A stretch of DNA of 64,000 nucleotides, taken from contig PZPK01000012.1 in the NCBI GenBank assembly GCA_006212045.1, positions 1 through 64,000 of the forward strand, given 5' to 3'. Under the pieces are notes generated by a model. The model had not been told where the DNA came from. It did not search any database and saw only the letters and a list, made by a program, of their open reading frames with translations. Below are positions 8,549-18,504 of the stretch, piece after piece. This DNA is from Oleiphilus sp. (lineage in GTDB: Bacteria; Pseudomonadota; Gammaproteobacteria; Pseudomonadales; Oleiphilaceae). Position 1 is the stretch's first letter. Each line of letters starts with the position of its first letter. Both the position numbers and the translations under genes were made by a program.

Positions 8549-9381
8549 GTAATGTGATCAGCAATTACATCGATGCCGTGCGAGATCGTGAGCATGTATT
8601 CGATGCGGTCGCGCCGCAGATCAATCCTAACCTCGATGTACGGAAGGGCTGTATTCTTTATATGGAAGATGTCAGCGTCAGTTTTGATGGCTTTAAGGCG
8701 ATCAATAACCTCAATCTCTACATAGATGAAGGAGAGCTGCGCTGTATCATCGGGCCAAATGGCGCCGGTAAAACCACCATGATGGATATCATCACCGGGA
8801 AGACGACACCGGACACCGGCACGGTCTACTTCGGGCAGAAAATTAACCTGCTGCAGATGAGTGAACCCGAAATTGCACAGGCCGGCATTGGGCGCAAGTT
8901 TCAGAAACCGACCGTGTTTGAGGATCAAAGCGTTTTTGCCAATCTTGAGCTTTCCATGGCGTGTGACAAGCGTGTCCTGCAAACCCTGTTTGCCAAGCTA
9001 AGTGCTGAGCAATTGCAGCACATAGAAGAAACTCTGGAGTTGGTCGGCCTGAAGGACCAGCGCTTTCTGAGAGCAGGTGCGCTGTCACATGGTCAAAAGC
9101 AATGGCTTGAAATCGGGATGTTGATTATGCAACGCCCGCAGTTATTGTTGGTAGATGAACCGGTGGCCGGAATGACACACCAGGAAATGGATCGAACCGC
9201 AGAATTACTGATTTCGCTCGAAGGTCGCCATTCCGTTGTGGTGGTGGAGCATGACATGGATTTTGTGCGCTCAATTGCACGTAAGGTCACTGTTTTGCAT
9301 CAGGGCAGTGTGTTGGCAGAGGGCAGCATGGATGACGTGCAGAATAATGCACGCGTCAAAGAAGTTTATCTGGGAGAGTAG
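8545..9381 (+). CDS. urtD: Urea ABC transporter, ATP-binding protein UrtD
   Basis: The 278-residue LivG-type ATPase powers UrtBC. Motifs in order are Walker A GPNGAGKTT (about residue 73), the Q-loop region FQKPTVFED, the signature LSHGQKQWLEIGM, Walker B LLLVDEPVAGM and the switch His in VVEHDMDFV. The VDEPVAGM variant and the roughly 35-residue N-terminal extension before the first strand are usual in UrtD. The start overlaps urtC by 4 bases. Confidence 0.95.
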   Translation: MSNVISNYIDAVRDREHVFDAVAPQINPNLDVRKGCILYMEDVSVSFDGFKAINNLNLYIDEGELRCIIGPNGAGKTTMMDIITGKTTPDTGTVYFGQKINLLQMSEPEIAQAGIGRKFQKPTVFEDQSVFANLELSMACDKRVLQTLFAKLSAEQLQHIEETLELVGLKDQRFLRAGALSHGQKQWLEIGMLIMQRPQLLLVDEPVAGMTHQEMDRTAELLISLEGRHSVVVVEHDMDFVRSIARKVTVLHQGSVLAEGSMDDVQNNARVKEVYLGE

Positions 9382-9391
9382 CGAGCGAGAT

Positions 9392-10087
9392 ATGTTAAAA
9401 ATAGAAGGACTCAATCAATTCTACGGCGAAAGCCACACTCTCTGGGACCTGGATATAGAGATAGAGCAGGGCAAATGCACTTGCCTGATGGGAAGAAATG
9501 GTGTTGGGAAAACAACCTTGCTCTCCTGCATTATGGGTCTGCTCCAACCCGCTTCCGGCAACATTAGCTTCAAGGGCGCGCCCTTGCTGAAGGTTAGCGC
9601 AGAGCGCCGTGCCCCGATGGGGATTGGCTACGTACCGCAGGGGCGGCAGATTTTTCCCCTGTTGACGGTCGAAGAAAATCTGCAGATCGGGCTTCCTGTC
9701 AGGCGGGACAAGAAGAAGCATATTCCGGAACAGGTCTATGAGCTGTTTCCCGTACTCAAGGACATGCGACTCCGGCGTGGCGGGGATTTGTCGGGTGGAC
9801 AGCAGCAGCAACTTGCGATCGGAAGGGCTCTGGTCATCGATCCGGAATTGCTGATACTGGATGAACCCACCGAAGGTATTCAGCCAAATATCGTGGCGGA
9901 AATTGGTGACATCATTCGTAAACTGAATAAAGATATCGGGTTGACTGTACTGCTGGTGGAACAGAAACTGCCTTTTGTCAGGAGAACGTCCGACAAATTC
10001 ATTATTATGGATCGGGGGCGTTCAGTCGCCAAGGGATCGCTGGACGAGCTTAGCGCAGAACTGGTTCAGGAATACCTGACTGTTTGA
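9392..10087 (+). CDS. urtE: Urea ABC transporter, ATP-binding protein UrtE
   Basis: The 231-residue LivF-type ATPase is the second nucleotide-binding subunit. It contains Walker A GRNGVGKTT, VPQGRQIFPLLTVEENL, the signature LSGGQQQQLAIGRAL, Walker B LLILDEPTEGIQ and LLVEQKLPFV. The open frame extends upstream over urtD, but the ATG at 9392 (MLKIEGLNQFYG), 11 bp after the urtD stop with GAGCGAGA upstream, gives the normal family length. It closes the transporter half of the cluster; ureD begins 73 bp further on. Confidence 0.95.
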   Translation: MLKIEGLNQFYGESHTLWDLDIEIEQGKCTCLMGRNGVGKTTLLSCIMGLLQPASGNISFKGAPLLKVSAERRAPMGIGYVPQGRQIFPLLTVEENLQIGLPVRRDKKKHIPEQVYELFPVLKDMRLRRGGDLSGGQQQQLAIGRALVIDPELLILDEPTEGIQPNIVAEIGDIIRKLNKDIGLTVLLVEQKLPFVRRTSDKFIIMDRGRSVAKGSLDELSAELVQEYLTV

Positions 10088-10160
10088 TGGTGCGCTTTTC
10101 ATATGACAAACCCTTCGGCGCTTGCAACCGTAAGGGCATTTACCCGGACACTTAATAATA

Positions 10161-11045
10161 ATGAATGCCATCGCACAAGGCGTATCAGATCAGATCGGTT
10201 ATGGTCAGGACCGGAACTGGCATGCACGCATCAAGCTGGAGTTTGCCGCAAGGCACAAACGAACAGCATTAACCGACATGGAATTCAATGGGCCGCTGAG
10301 GGTTCAGCGTCCTTTCTATCCTGAAGCGGATACCTGCCATACCTATCTCCTGCATCCGCCCGGCGGAATGGTCAGTGGCGACACCGTAGACATCACAATA
10401 CGCACCGGGCCGCAGTCGCATGCTCTGATTACCACACCGTCTGCCGGTAAGGTCTACAAAGCCGATTCTGCCGGATTGAAGCAGAAGCAGAAGCTCGACA
10501 TCAGGGTGCGGGATTCGATCTGCGAATGGCTGCCACAGGAAACGATTCTGTTCAACGGAGCCAAGGCGCAATTCGATGCGCAGGTGCGTGTTGAGGGCAG
10601 TGGCCACTTTACCGGTTGGGAAATGTTGGCATTGGGCCGAGCGGCCGGTGATCAGCCGTTCGAACGAGGCTTGCTGTCACAGAAGATGAGTATCCTCCTG
10701 AATGGCAATCATCTGGTTTGGGAGGCGTTCAGGCTTGATTCAGAATTGTCGATGCTGAACAGCCGCGTCGGCTTGAACGGCTTCAGTCATTTCGGCAATC
10801 TTTATTGGGTCGGCTCTGACATCCATCAGCATCGAACAGCACTGGATGCAGCACTGACAACCTTGCCTTCTGCTGCGCAGCAGAACCTGCTCGTTGTCGC
10901 TTCGCACAAGCCTGATCTGCTTGTCGTTAGAGGGCTCAGCGATTGCGCGGAAAAACTAAGAAATTCATTTATTCAGATATGGGCTCAAATGCGACCGGTC
11001 ACCATTGGAAAACCGGCCTGCTTACCACGAATTTGGGCGACATAA
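10161..11045 (+). CDS. ureD: Urease accessory protein UreD (UreH)
   Basis: UreD forms the UreD-UreF-UreG complex that inserts nickel into apo-urease in the cytoplasm. The 294-residue protein has the family blocks LEFAARHKRTALTDMEFNGPL, QRPFYPE, HPPGGMVSGD, TTPSAGKVYKAD and EWLPQETILFNGA. It opens the urease cluster in the standard order D-A-B-C-E-F-G. No clear ribosome-binding site is seen at 10161. An in-frame GTG or ATG a few codons downstream is possible, but conservation begins close to the N-terminus. Confidence 0.95.
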   Translation: MNAIAQGVSDQIGYGQDRNWHARIKLEFAARHKRTALTDMEFNGPLRVQRPFYPEADTCHTYLLHPPGGMVSGDTVDITIRTGPQSHALITTPSAGKVYKADSAGLKQKQKLDIRVRDSICEWLPQETILFNGAKAQFDAQVRVEGSGHFTGWEMLALGRAAGDQPFERGLLSQKMSILLNGNHLVWEAFRLDSELSMLNSRVGLNGFSHFGNLYWVGSDIHQHRTALDAALTTLPSAAQQNLLVVASHKPDLLVVRGLSDCAEKLRNSFIQIWAQMRPVTIGKPACLPRIWAT

Positions 11046-11057
11046 GGGGAAATAGTC

Positions 11058-11360
11058 ATGGAGTTAAGTCCAAGAGAGAAAGATAAACTGTTGCTGTTTA
11101 CGGCGGCCTTGCTTGCCGAGCGTCGCAAAGCCAAAGGCATCAAACTGAATTATCCGGAGTCCATCGCATTGATTTCTGCAGAAATCATGGAGGGTGCGCG
11201 TGAGGGAAAAACTGTGGCTGAACTGATGAGCGCCGGTCGCAAGGTGCTTTCTCGTGAGGATGTGATGGATGGCATCGCCGAAATGATTCCGGAAGTGCAG
11301 GTCGAAGCGACGTTTCCGGACGGGACAAAGCTTGTGACCGTGCACGATCCGATCGTATGA
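11058..11360 (+). CDS. ureA: Urease subunit gamma UreA
   Basis: The 100-residue protein is the small structural subunit of the (UreABC)3 enzyme, starting with the invariant [16 protein letters not shown] and containing [19 protein letters not shown] and [19 protein letters not shown]. The full length equals the family norm. GGGGAAA precedes the ATG by about 8 bases. It lies 12 bp after ureD. Confidence 0.97.
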   Translation: MELSPREKDKLLLFTAALLAERRKAKGIKLNYPESIALISAEIMEGAREGKTVAELMSAGRKVLSREDVMDGIAEMIPEVQVEATFPDGTKLVTVHDPIV

Positions 11361-11408
11361 GCCAAACATCGAGATCACGTCAGTGTCCAGAAAATCGAGG
11401 AGCATAGT

Positions 11409-11720
11409 ATGAAACCAGGTGAGTATCAGATTCAGCCGGGCGACATTGAACTTAACTCAGGGCGGGAGAGTATTTCCGTACAGGTGGCCAACACCGGAGA
11501 TCGGCCGATTCAGGTCGGTTCCCATTACCATTTTTTTGAGACCAACCCGGCTCTTGATTTTGACCGGGCGCTGACACGGGGTTACCGGCTCAATATTGCG
11601 GCTGGAACGGCCATTCGGTTTGAACCGGGGCAAACACGCAGCGTAGAGCTGGTAAAGTATGCGGGTGACCGAAAGGTTTACGGCTTTCGAGCTGAAGTCA
11701 TGGGTGCGCTGGACCCTTAG
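11409..11720 (+). CDS. ureB: Urease subunit beta UreB
   Basis: UreB (103 residues) caps the active-site domain of UreC. It shows [44 protein letters not shown] and [17 protein letters not shown], all family hallmarks. It is a separate gene, as in most proteobacteria, not fused to ureA as in Helicobacter. GAGGAG lies 8 bases before the ATG. Confidence 0.97.
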   Translation: MKPGEYQIQPGDIELNSGRESISVQVANTGDRPIQVGSHYHFFETNPALDFDRALTRGYRLNIAAGTAIRFEPGQTRSVELVKYAGDRKVYGFRAEVMGALDP

Positions 11721-11737
11721 TTTAAGGAGAATACAAG

Positions 11738-13444
11738 ATGGCTAAAATTAGTCGCGAAGCCTATGCCAACATGTTCGGGCCGACCCGGGGTGACCGCGTT
11801 CGTCTCGGCGATACCGATCTATGGATTGAAGTGGAAGCAGATCACACGGTCTATGGTGATGAGGTCAAATTTGGCGGCGGTAAAGTGATCCGGGACGGCA
11901 TGGGACAAAGTCAGTCTTTGGGCAGTGATGTCGTGGATACGGTCATTACCAATGCACTGATTCTGGATCATTGGGGGATCGTCAAAGCCGATGTGGGGAT
12001 CAAGGAAGGTCGCATTGCAGCGATCGGCAAGGCCGGTAATCCTGATACTCAGGAAGGTGTTGATATTGTCATTGGTCCCGGGACCGAAGTGATTGCCTGT
12101 GAGGGGCAGATCCTCACGGCTGGCTGCATTGACGCGCATATACATTTTATTTGCCCCCAACAGGTCGAAGAAGCACTGATGTCCGGTACCACGACGATGC
12201 TGGGAGGCGGCACCGGACCGGCGACGGGCACCAATGCCACGACCTGTACGCCAGGCGCGTGGAATATCGGCAAGATGCTGCAGGCGACCGACAGCTTGCC
12301 AATGAACTTCGGTTTTCTGGGCAAGGGTAATGCAAGTCTGCCGGAGCCTTTGGAAGAACAGATCCGTGCCGGAGCCTTCGGACTTAAGCTGCATGAGGAC
12401 TGGGGAACAACGCCGGCTTCCATAGACAACTGTTTAAGTGTGGCTGAAAAATACGATGTTCAGGTCGCCATTCACACCGACACGCTGAACGAATCCGGGT
12501 TTGTCGAGGACACCATTGCCGCTTTCAAAGGGCGCGGCATACATACCTACCATACCGAGGGAGCGGGTGGAGGGCATGCACCCGATATTATCAAGGCCTG
12601 CGGGCATCCCAATGTGTTGCCTTCATCGACGAATCCAACCCGCCCCTACACCGTAAATACGGTCGATGAACATCTTGATATGTTGATGGTTTGCCACCAT
12701 CTTGACCCCGACATTCCCGAGGACGTTGCCTTCGCCGATTCGCGCATACGCAAGGAGACTATCGCAGCGGAGGATATCCTGCATGACCTTGGGGCGTTTT
12801 CGATGATTGCGTCGGACTCTCAGGCCATGGGCCGCGTTGGAGAAGTAATCTGTCGTACTTGGCAAACCGCGCACAAGATGAAAGTCCAACGCGGACTGTT
12901 GCCGGAAGATGAATCGCTGGGTTGCGATAATTTCAGGGCCAAACGTTATATCGCGAAGTACACCATCAACCCGGCCATTACGCATGGTATAGCAGACTAT
13001 GTCGGGTCAGTGGAGGTCGGAAAAATGGCCGACCTGGTTCTGTGGAAGCCTGCCTTTTTTGGCACCAAGCCTTCCCTTATTCTCAAGTCCGGTTTTATTG
13101 CAGCGGCACCAATGGGTGATCCGAATGCCTCCATTCCGACACCCCAACCTGTGCATTATCGCGAAATGTTTGGCGCGATGGGCTCAGCTGTGAACAAAAC
13201 TTCGGCCACCTTCGTGAGTCAGGTGGCTGCGGATTCCGGGCTCGCTGAGTCGCTTGGCTTGCAACGCCAGATTCTACCTTGCCGTGGGGTTCGTTCGGTG
13301 ACCAAAAAAGATATGCTACTGAATGATTATATGCCGGATGTGGAGGTCGACCCGCAAACCTACGAGGTGCGCGCCGATGGTGTTTTGTTGAGTTGTGAGC
13401 CGGCCGAAGTACTTCCGCTTGCCCAGCGCTACTTTCTGTTTTAG
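11738..13444 (+). CDS. ureC: Urease subunit alpha UreC (catalytic)
   Basis: The 568-residue catalytic subunit hydrolyses urea to ammonia and carbamate at a dinickel centre. All key residues are visible: the HIH pair in [13 protein letters not shown], the carbamylated Lys in [12 protein letters not shown], the His ligand in [11 protein letters not shown], the flap Cys-His in [13 protein letters not shown] and the bridging Asp in [10 protein letters not shown]. Length and start ([26 protein letters not shown]) match the family. AAGGAG sits 7 bases upstream of the ATG. It appears fully functional. Confidence 0.98.
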   Translation: MAKISREAYANMFGPTRGDRVRLGDTDLWIEVEADHTVYGDEVKFGGGKVIRDGMGQSQSLGSDVVDTVITNALILDHWGIVKADVGIKEGRIAAIGKAGNPDTQEGVDIVIGPGTEVIACEGQILTAGCIDAHIHFICPQQVEEALMSGTTTMLGGGTGPATGTNATTCTPGAWNIGKMLQATDSLPMNFGFLGKGNASLPEPLEEQIRAGAFGLKLHEDWGTTPASIDNCLSVAEKYDVQVAIHTDTLNESGFVEDTIAAFKGRGIHTYHTEGAGGGHAPDIIKACGHPNVLPSSTNPTRPYTVNTVDEHLDMLMVCHHLDPDIPEDVAFADSRIRKETIAAEDILHDLGAFSMIASDSQAMGRVGEVICRTWQTAHKMKVQRGLLPEDESLGCDNFRAKRYIAKYTINPAITHGIADYVGSVEVGKMADLVLWKPAFFGTKPSLILKSGFIAAAPMGDPNASIPTPQPVHYREMFGAMGSAVNKTSATFVSQVAADSGLAESLGLQRQILPCRGVRSVTKKDMLLNDYMPDVEVDPQTYEVRADGVLLSCEPAEVLPLAQRYFLF

Positions 13445-13468
13445 GGCGCGAATCGATGTGGGGATTAC

Positions 13469-13924
13469 ATGCAAAAAATTGAAGTGAATCATGGTCAGAC
13501 GACTGATCGGGGTTTGAGTGCTGACACTCTGGTGATGCGTTATGAGCAGCGTTCCAAGGGGCGTATCAAATTACGCAGTGAACAGGGGACAGAAGTAGGG
13601 CTATTCCTGGAACGAGGAAAAGTACTGCGCGACGGGGATGTACTGGAATCCACTGAGGGACTTTTTTTCAGGGTGAAGGCCCGGGAAGAGCCGCTTATCC
13701 GAGGGGTATGTGACAACTGGGAGCTGTTTGCGCGCTGTTGCTATCACCTTGGCAATCGACACGTGCCGGTGCAGATCGGGCATAAGGAACTTTGGATTCA
13801 GGCGGACCATATACTGAGCGACATGCTGTCTCAGTTGGGCATGGATGTCAGCACCTGCGAGGCTTCGTTCAGCCCTGAGCAAGGTGCCTATGCTGGCGGA
13901 CATGGACATCATCATGAGCACTGA
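13469..13924 (+). CDS. ureE: Urease accessory protein UreE (nickel metallochaperone)
   Basis: UreE (151 residues) carries nickel to the UreDFG-apourease complex. The N-terminal peptide-binding domain and C-terminal metal-binding domain (GNRHVPVQIG with the conserved His, then DHILSDML) are recognisable. The C-terminus ends in a short His-rich tail (GGHGHHHEH) suited to nickel storage, modest compared with Klebsiella. The tail codons overlap the ureF start by 11 bases. Confidence 0.95.
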   Translation: MQKIEVNHGQTTDRGLSADTLVMRYEQRSKGRIKLRSEQGTEVGLFLERGKVLRDGDVLESTEGLFFRVKAREEPLIRGVCDNWELFARCCYHLGNRHVPVQIGHKELWIQADHILSDMLSQLGMDVSTCEASFSPEQGAYAGGHGHHHEH

Positions 13925-14600
13925 TACGCGCAGTCTGCTTTCGCTGCTGTATCTTACGAGCCCTGCGCTGCCTATTGGCGCATTTGCCTATTCCCAAGGG
14001 CTTGAAAAGGCGATCGAGCTGGATTGGGTGAGCGACCGCCTGACGCTGGAAGTATGGTGTCACGACGCGCTGACACAGGGTTTATCGCAACTCGATGTGC
14101 CGCTGGTACTCCTCATGCAGGATGCGCTTGAATTACAGCGGGAGGATGAGGTCCAGAAGCTGAACCAGCGCGTGTTTGCATGCAGGGAAAGCCTCGAACT
14201 CTATGAGGAAGAGAAGCATCTCGGGGCCAGCCTGACCCGTTTGTTTCGGACCCAAACACTAGATCAGCGGCTGAAATTTCCGTTCAAGCAGCCGGAAAAC
14301 CCCTCGTTTCTCTGGGCATTTGCCATCTCGGCACTTGCACTCGAAATGGATCGAACACAGACACAGATCAGCTTTCTATGGTCCTGGTTGGAAAACCAGG
14401 TGGCAGTCGCCTGCAAGGCGATTCCTCTGGGACAAACAGATGCGCAGAAAACCCTGCTCAGCTTAAAGGCCGTATTGCCGGGTTGTCTGATAGCAGAGCC
14501 TGCAGGTCTCAAGGTTGATGATCTCTATGGTTCCTTGCCAGGGCAGGTGCTTTGCAGTGCGCTTCACGAAGCGCAGTATTCAAGATTATTCAGGAGTTAA
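13914..14600 (+). CDS. ureF: Urease accessory protein UreF
   Basis: UreF (228 residues, all-helical) bridges UreD and UreG and gates GTP hydrolysis. Family blocks are [31 protein letters not shown] and [15 protein letters not shown]. The ATG at 13914 ([14 protein letters not shown]) fits the family start; an in-frame ATG at 13845 would lie deep inside ureE and add residues without counterpart. It overlaps the ureE 3' end. Confidence 0.93.
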   Translation: MSTDTRSLLSLLYLTSPALPIGAFAYSQGLEKAIELDWVSDRLTLEVWCHDALTQGLSQLDVPLVLLMQDALELQREDEVQKLNQRVFACRESLELYEEEKHLGASLTRLFRTQTLDQRLKFPFKQPENPSFLWAFAISALALEMDRTQTQISFLWSWLENQVAVACKAIPLGQTDAQKTLLSLKAVLPGCLIAEPAGLKVDDLYGSLPGQVLCSALHEAQYSRLFRS

Positions 14601-14601
14601 T

Positions 14602-15207
14602 ATGTCAACGAAATGTTTGCGTGTCGGGATTGGCGGGCCGGTCGGTTCCGGGAAAACAGCCTTATTGAAAAACCTCTGTTTCGCGTTGCGGGATCGCTAC
14701 AATATGGCGGTGGTCACCAATGATATCTACACCCGAGAGGATGCGCAGTTTTTGTTGCGTCATGAAGCGCTGTCGGAGGACCGTATTCTCGGGGTCGAAA
14801 CCGGAGGATGTCCACACACGGCCATTCGGGAAGATGCATCGATGAATCTGGCCGCCATCGACACCTTGCAGGAACGCCACCCGGGCCTGGAGCTGGTGTT
14901 TGTCGAAAGCGGCGGAGACAACCTGAGTGCAACGTTTAGTCCGGAATTGTCCGATTTGACGCTTTACGTCATAGACGTTTGTGCCGGAGATAAAATACCC
15001 AGAAAGGGTGGTCCCGGTATTACTAAATCGGACCTGCTGATTATCAATAAGATTGATCTGGCAGAGTACGTCAATGCGTCTTTGGAAGTCATGGATAAGG
15101 ATGCCAGTAAGATGCGAGGCGAGAAACCTTTTATCTTCACCAATATGGCAACTGGCGAGGGTGTTGCAGATATTATCGGCTTCATTGAGCGTGAGGGAAT
15201 GCTCTAG
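14602..15207 (+). CDS. ureG: Urease accessory protein UreG (GTPase)
   Basis: UreG is the SIMIBI-class GTPase that drives nickel delivery. The 201-residue protein has the P-loop [23 protein letters not shown], the nickel-binding Cys-Pro-His in [30 protein letters not shown] and the NKIDLA guanine-specificity motif. The ATG at 14602 starts one base after the ureF stop with CAGGAG upstream. It ends the urease cluster; no nickel permease gene follows. Confidence 0.97.
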   Translation: MSTKCLRVGIGGPVGSGKTALLKNLCFALRDRYNMAVVTNDIYTREDAQFLLRHEALSEDRILGVETGGCPHTAIREDASMNLAAIDTLQERHPGLELVFVESGGDNLSATFSPELSDLTLYVIDVCAGDKIPRKGGPGITKSDLLIINKIDLAEYVNASLEVMDKDASKMRGEKPFIFTNMATGEGVADIIGFIEREGML

Positions 15208-15288
15208 CCTGGCAGGGTGATTTGAAACTGTGTGTTGCGTCACAATTCTCTTTTGCCAATGACACTGTGAATGGTTAAATGTAAGGGA

Positions 15289-15307
15289 TTGTGATAATTT
15301 GTCACAA
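15289..15307. promoter_or_regulatory. Inverted repeat resembling a CRP/Vfr site
   Basis: TTGTGA (15289-15294) and TCACAA (15302-15307) form a dyad about 65 bp upstream of the next gene. The half-sites are those of CRP/Vfr, but the spacer between TGTGA and TCACA is 7 bases rather than 6, so binding is doubtful. It remains a candidate operator for the gene at 15370. Confidence 0.3.
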
Positions 15308-15369
15308 GATTTTAAACAAGCCGATTGCACGGGCGTATGCTGTGCCTGAAAACGGATAACAAAAACGAT

Positions 15370-16500
15370 ATGACGATTCACCGAACGCCACATTTGCTGC
15401 GAAGTGCCTCCTCCTTGGGTTTGGCTGCGTCTTTGTTTCTGTTTTCTATGCCCCTGTTAGCTGAGCTCAAGCCTTTGGACGCCGCGTCCATGTCCCAGAT
15501 AACCGGCCGTGCCGGTCTTACGATTGATATCGAATCCGAAGTGACAATCGCCGAGATGGAATACGTCGATGCGGGCTCAATGTACTGGCGCGATATGCGT
15601 GTAGGTGGTATCGGTGGCGGTCGAACAGATAATATTCGGGCCAGAGTCGATATTACTGACGGTGCAGAAACCTTGTTAACCGGTTTTGCAGATGCCGCCT
15701 GGCTTGCCAGCCTTGGCTATCTGGATGCTTCCGAGACAGATGTGGCTTGGGCAATTGCCGAGTATGATGACGGCAACGGCAGCTTTGGTAAGCAGCATGG
15801 TGATGGTGATTTGTTGATTCATGTCAGCTCGATTGACTACGGACTGGATATTTTGACTGGGCCTGTGGCAGGGCAGGAAGCGGCCAATCTGAACGCCTTC
15901 AAGCACGCTGTCGACATCCATTTCGAAACCGGCTCGCTCGGGATTCAATCCTCTGATAACCTCGTCGAAACGGATCTGAGCCGAAACTTTTCCATCGAAG
16001 CTTACCTGGGTTACCTCGACATCCTGATTGTAAACAGAGGGAATGGTTTCAGTCCTACCGGCAACGATGCCGATGGTCAGCCTGAAAATGTGCGTATGCA
16101 GGACTCCTATATGGGGATCGACCTGAAATTCCGCGTCGACGATCTGGATATTGATGGTACTAACATCGCGCATAACACCTTTATTCCTCGCGATGTCACG
16201 ACGCCAGGTTTGACCCTGCGAGATATGCGAATTCACAATGAGCGAGGCGGTGATACGCTAGGCAGCTTTGGCTTCGCCAGTTTCGAAACCAAACTCGCAG
16301 CCGTGACTGATGTCTATCACTACATGGAGTCGCGTGGAAATGTCGAAACGGTCGATGGTCATGCGATTTATGACATTAACGTGAAAATGGATTGGGATCT
16401 GCCTCATATTTCTTTTGGCGATACTGGTCAATCTATCGGTGAAGTTTACTTTACCGACTTCCACATCAAAGATACCTCCCTGGTCATCTCAGCGAACTAA
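15370..16500 (+). CDS. Secreted DUF6160/FilA-like protein
   Basis: The 376-residue product has a clear signal peptide (MTIHRTP start, hydrophobic LGLAASLFLFSMPLLA, cleavage before ELK). The mature N-terminus, LKPLDAASMSQITGRAGLTIDIE, is the hallmark of a family of exported beta-rich proteins (DUF6160, including FilA-type putative filament or pilus assembly proteins); the family name is from memory. The rest is Asp/Gly-rich beta sequence with few cysteines and no catalytic motif. I chose the ATG at 15370 because the upstream in-frame ATG (15325) adds 15 residues in front of the signal peptide. Its function here is unknown; surface or outer-membrane location is inferred. Confidence 0.65.
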   Translation: MTIHRTPHLLRSASSLGLAASLFLFSMPLLAELKPLDAASMSQITGRAGLTIDIESEVTIAEMEYVDAGSMYWRDMRVGGIGGGRTDNIRARVDITDGAETLLTGFADAAWLASLGYLDASETDVAWAIAEYDDGNGSFGKQHGDGDLLIHVSSIDYGLDILTGPVAGQEAANLNAFKHAVDIHFETGSLGIQSSDNLVETDLSRNFSIEAYLGYLDILIVNRGNGFSPTGNDADGQPENVRMQDSYMGIDLKFRVDDLDIDGTNIAHNTFIPRDVTTPGLTLRDMRIHNERGGDTLGSFGFASFETKLAAVTDVYHYMESRGNVETVDGHAIYDINVKMDWDLPHISFGDTGQSIGEVYFTDFHIKDTSLVISAN

Positions 16501-16562
16501 CGCTAACTGTCGCCGCATCGTTATTGCTGCACCGCGAACCAGCGTTCACTCTGCTCCTGTTT

Positions 16563-17198
16563 TTAGTTCCCTTCTTGTTTTTGTTTTGACAGTATCCGTG
16601 TCACGGTATCAACGATGGTATGAGTTTGTGGATCGATTTCCAGATTTACCAAATCGCCCGTTTTTGCGGTGCCGAAGGTCGTCACAGTCAGCGTTTCCGG
16701 AATTAGGTGCACAACAAAAGTTTCTTGATTTACTTCTCCGACCGTTAAACTGCAGCCATTCAAGCCGATGAAGCCCTTGTTCAGCAAGTAAGGGTGCAGA
16801 TCCTTCGGGGCTTCAAGTTCGATGCTGACATTATTTTCTGACTTTAGAATGTTCCGTATTCTGACCGCTTTGATCACGTGGCCGGACATGAGATGGCCCC
16901 CAATTTCATCCCCGATGCGAGCGGCGCGTTCAAAATTTACCTCGTCACCAATTGCCAATGCAGAAAGGTTTGTCACATCAAGGGTTTCGCGAATCACATC
17001 AAAGCACGCAGTGGCGTTTGGCAGATCGAAGTCGGTCACCGTCAGGCAGACGCCATTCAACGCGATACTGGCGCCTTGTGCGATGTCTTCAAGTGAACCT
17101 GCTGGAAACTGTATTCTGAGTGAGCAAAAGCGGTCAGCTTTATTGTGGCTCGACATCGCTAACACTCGGGCGGTACCTTGTACTATGCCTGTGAACAT
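16563..17198 (-). CDS. ribE: Riboflavin synthase (alpha-chain type)
   Basis: The enzyme joins two molecules of 6,7-dimethyl-8-ribityllumazine to give riboflavin. The 211-residue protein is an internal duplication of two lumazine-binding halves: MFTGIVQGTARV with ASIALNGVCLTV in the first, and GGHLMSGHV with FIGLNGCSLTVGEV in the second. This is the usual layout and length (E. coli RibC has 213). It stands alone, away from other rib genes, and is convergent with the DUF6160 gene. The last residues are Lys/Gln-rich and not conserved. Confidence 0.92.
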   Translation of the reverse strand: MFTGIVQGTARVLAMSSHNKADRFCSLRIQFPAGSLEDIAQGASIALNGVCLTVTDFDLPNATACFDVIRETLDVTNLSALAIGDEVNFERAARIGDEIGGHLMSGHVIKAVRIRNILKSENNVSIELEAPKDLHPYLLNKGFIGLNGCSLTVGEVNQETFVVHLIPETLTVTTFGTAKTGDLVNLEIDPQTHTIVDTVTRILSKQKQEGN

Positions 17199-17341
17199 AA
17201 TGCTTTATCTCCTTTAGCGCCGACATTTTACAGAAGCGCGAATGATCCTGACAGTGGGTAGGCGGGGCAATCGCGTAATAAAGCTTTTGTGTTTGCGACC
17301 GATAACAGGAGTATCAATGAGAAGGATATTAATCATTCACC

Positions 17342-18361
17342 ATGGCCAGTAACAAGCCGCAACCAGATCAAGTGCGTACGGCAATCAAAACGCGGCCGAC
17401 TCTGGATACTCGCTCAGGTCAGCAGGGCGCCCCAGAAGACGGAGGGGATTCCCGAGCGGGCTTGCCTGCCCATAATGACAAAGTGGGCAATGCCGCAGCC
17501 CTTGAGAGCATCAGTAGCACTGAAGACAGGCATCAGGCTGCCCGGCAGGCGCGCAGGAAACTGGTCGACAGGCGCGCGGGTGACGAAGACCCTCAATATC
17601 CCGGAATCAATCGGCGTTCCGACCAGGATCGGCGTAACAGGCAAGGCAACAAAGCTTCAGAGAGCAGGGATAAGTCGCCAACTCGCCAGGAGATGAAGGT
17701 GCAGCAGCACCGAAAGAAAAAGTTACTGGCCGGATGTGAGCCAGTCATGGGGCTTAATTACGATACTCTGGCAATGGATGATTATCCGTCAAATGAAGTG
17801 GTCGCCAGAGCGCGTAAAGACAGGGATCAGTGGATTGCGATATGCAGCCTGTTCGGAAGTATCTTTCTTTTTGGTTTTACCGGCATCGTACCGGCACTTA
17901 TTGCGGGGATTTCCTGTGGCGTAGCGATGCTGGCCTTTGTGTTGGCTTTTTCACCCTTGCGCTCTCGTTTTTTTGATGAACCCTCATTGCAGGAGTTGCT
18001 TGAAACAAGAAAGCGCATTGAGTTCAGGGCACTGAACCATATTCGATTTCTTGAAGGAGATGACGGCCTCGCCTGGAGATGCGAGAAAATGGGCAAATAT
18101 AATTCCAATCTGAACAGAAAGTTGTTCAGGGGCTTGATACTGTTTTCAAGAAGTCGCGATCTAATGGATGTTATTCGAAACCGGAAACAGATCCGGCTTT
18201 ATCTTTTGTTCATGATTGAAGCGCAAAAAGCGTACAAGCGACTTCAGCGTGATTACCTCGAGAACCATTTCAAACACCTTGATCAAGGTTGGGACGATAC
18301 GCTTTCAGAGGCTGAGGTTAGCCAAGTCGAGCGTGACGATCGTGATACGCCGGCGGCCTAA
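17342..18361 (+). CDS. Membrane protein of unknown function with basic/polar N-terminal half
   Basis: I do not recognise this 339-residue protein. Residues 1-130 are highly polar and basic, probably disordered, with the Arg-rich pattern RRSDQDRRNRQ. Residues 160-205 form two closely spaced membrane segments (WIAICSLFGSIFLFGFTGIV and GISCGVAMLAFVLAF). Residues 210-325 are a predicted soluble, helical, charged region. The hairpin topology leaves both ends on the same side, probably the cytoplasm. It stands between divergent ribE and psrA. Its codon use looks like that of its neighbours. Confidence 0.6.
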   Translation: MASNKPQPDQVRTAIKTRPTLDTRSGQQGAPEDGGDSRAGLPAHNDKVGNAAALESISSTEDRHQAARQARRKLVDRRAGDEDPQYPGINRRSDQDRRNRQGNKASESRDKSPTRQEMKVQQHRKKKLLAGCEPVMGLNYDTLAMDDYPSNEVVARARKDRDQWIAICSLFGSIFLFGFTGIVPALIAGISCGVAMLAFVLAFSPLRSRFFDEPSLQELLETRKRIEFRALNHIRFLEGDDGLAWRCEKMGKYNSNLNRKLFRGLILFSRSRDLMDVIRNRKQIRLYLLFMIEAQKAYKRLQRDYLENHFKHLDQGWDDTLSEAEVSQVERDDRDTPAA

Positions 18362-18504
18362 CATATCTTAAACAGGAGGTGCATCAGTGTTCTCGATAAC
18401 CTTAAGGGGTCGTTGAGATTGGTGTTTGGAGTAGAGAGTTCTGAGTTTTATCGGGCCCGTGTTACGAAATACCTGATGTCTCATGCTTGACAGGGTGTGA
18501 CATC

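Noticed and set aside
17289-17696. 135-codon frame overlapping the start of the 17342 gene
   Set aside because: It overlaps the longer frame almost entirely, and its sequence is low-complexity with no start signal.
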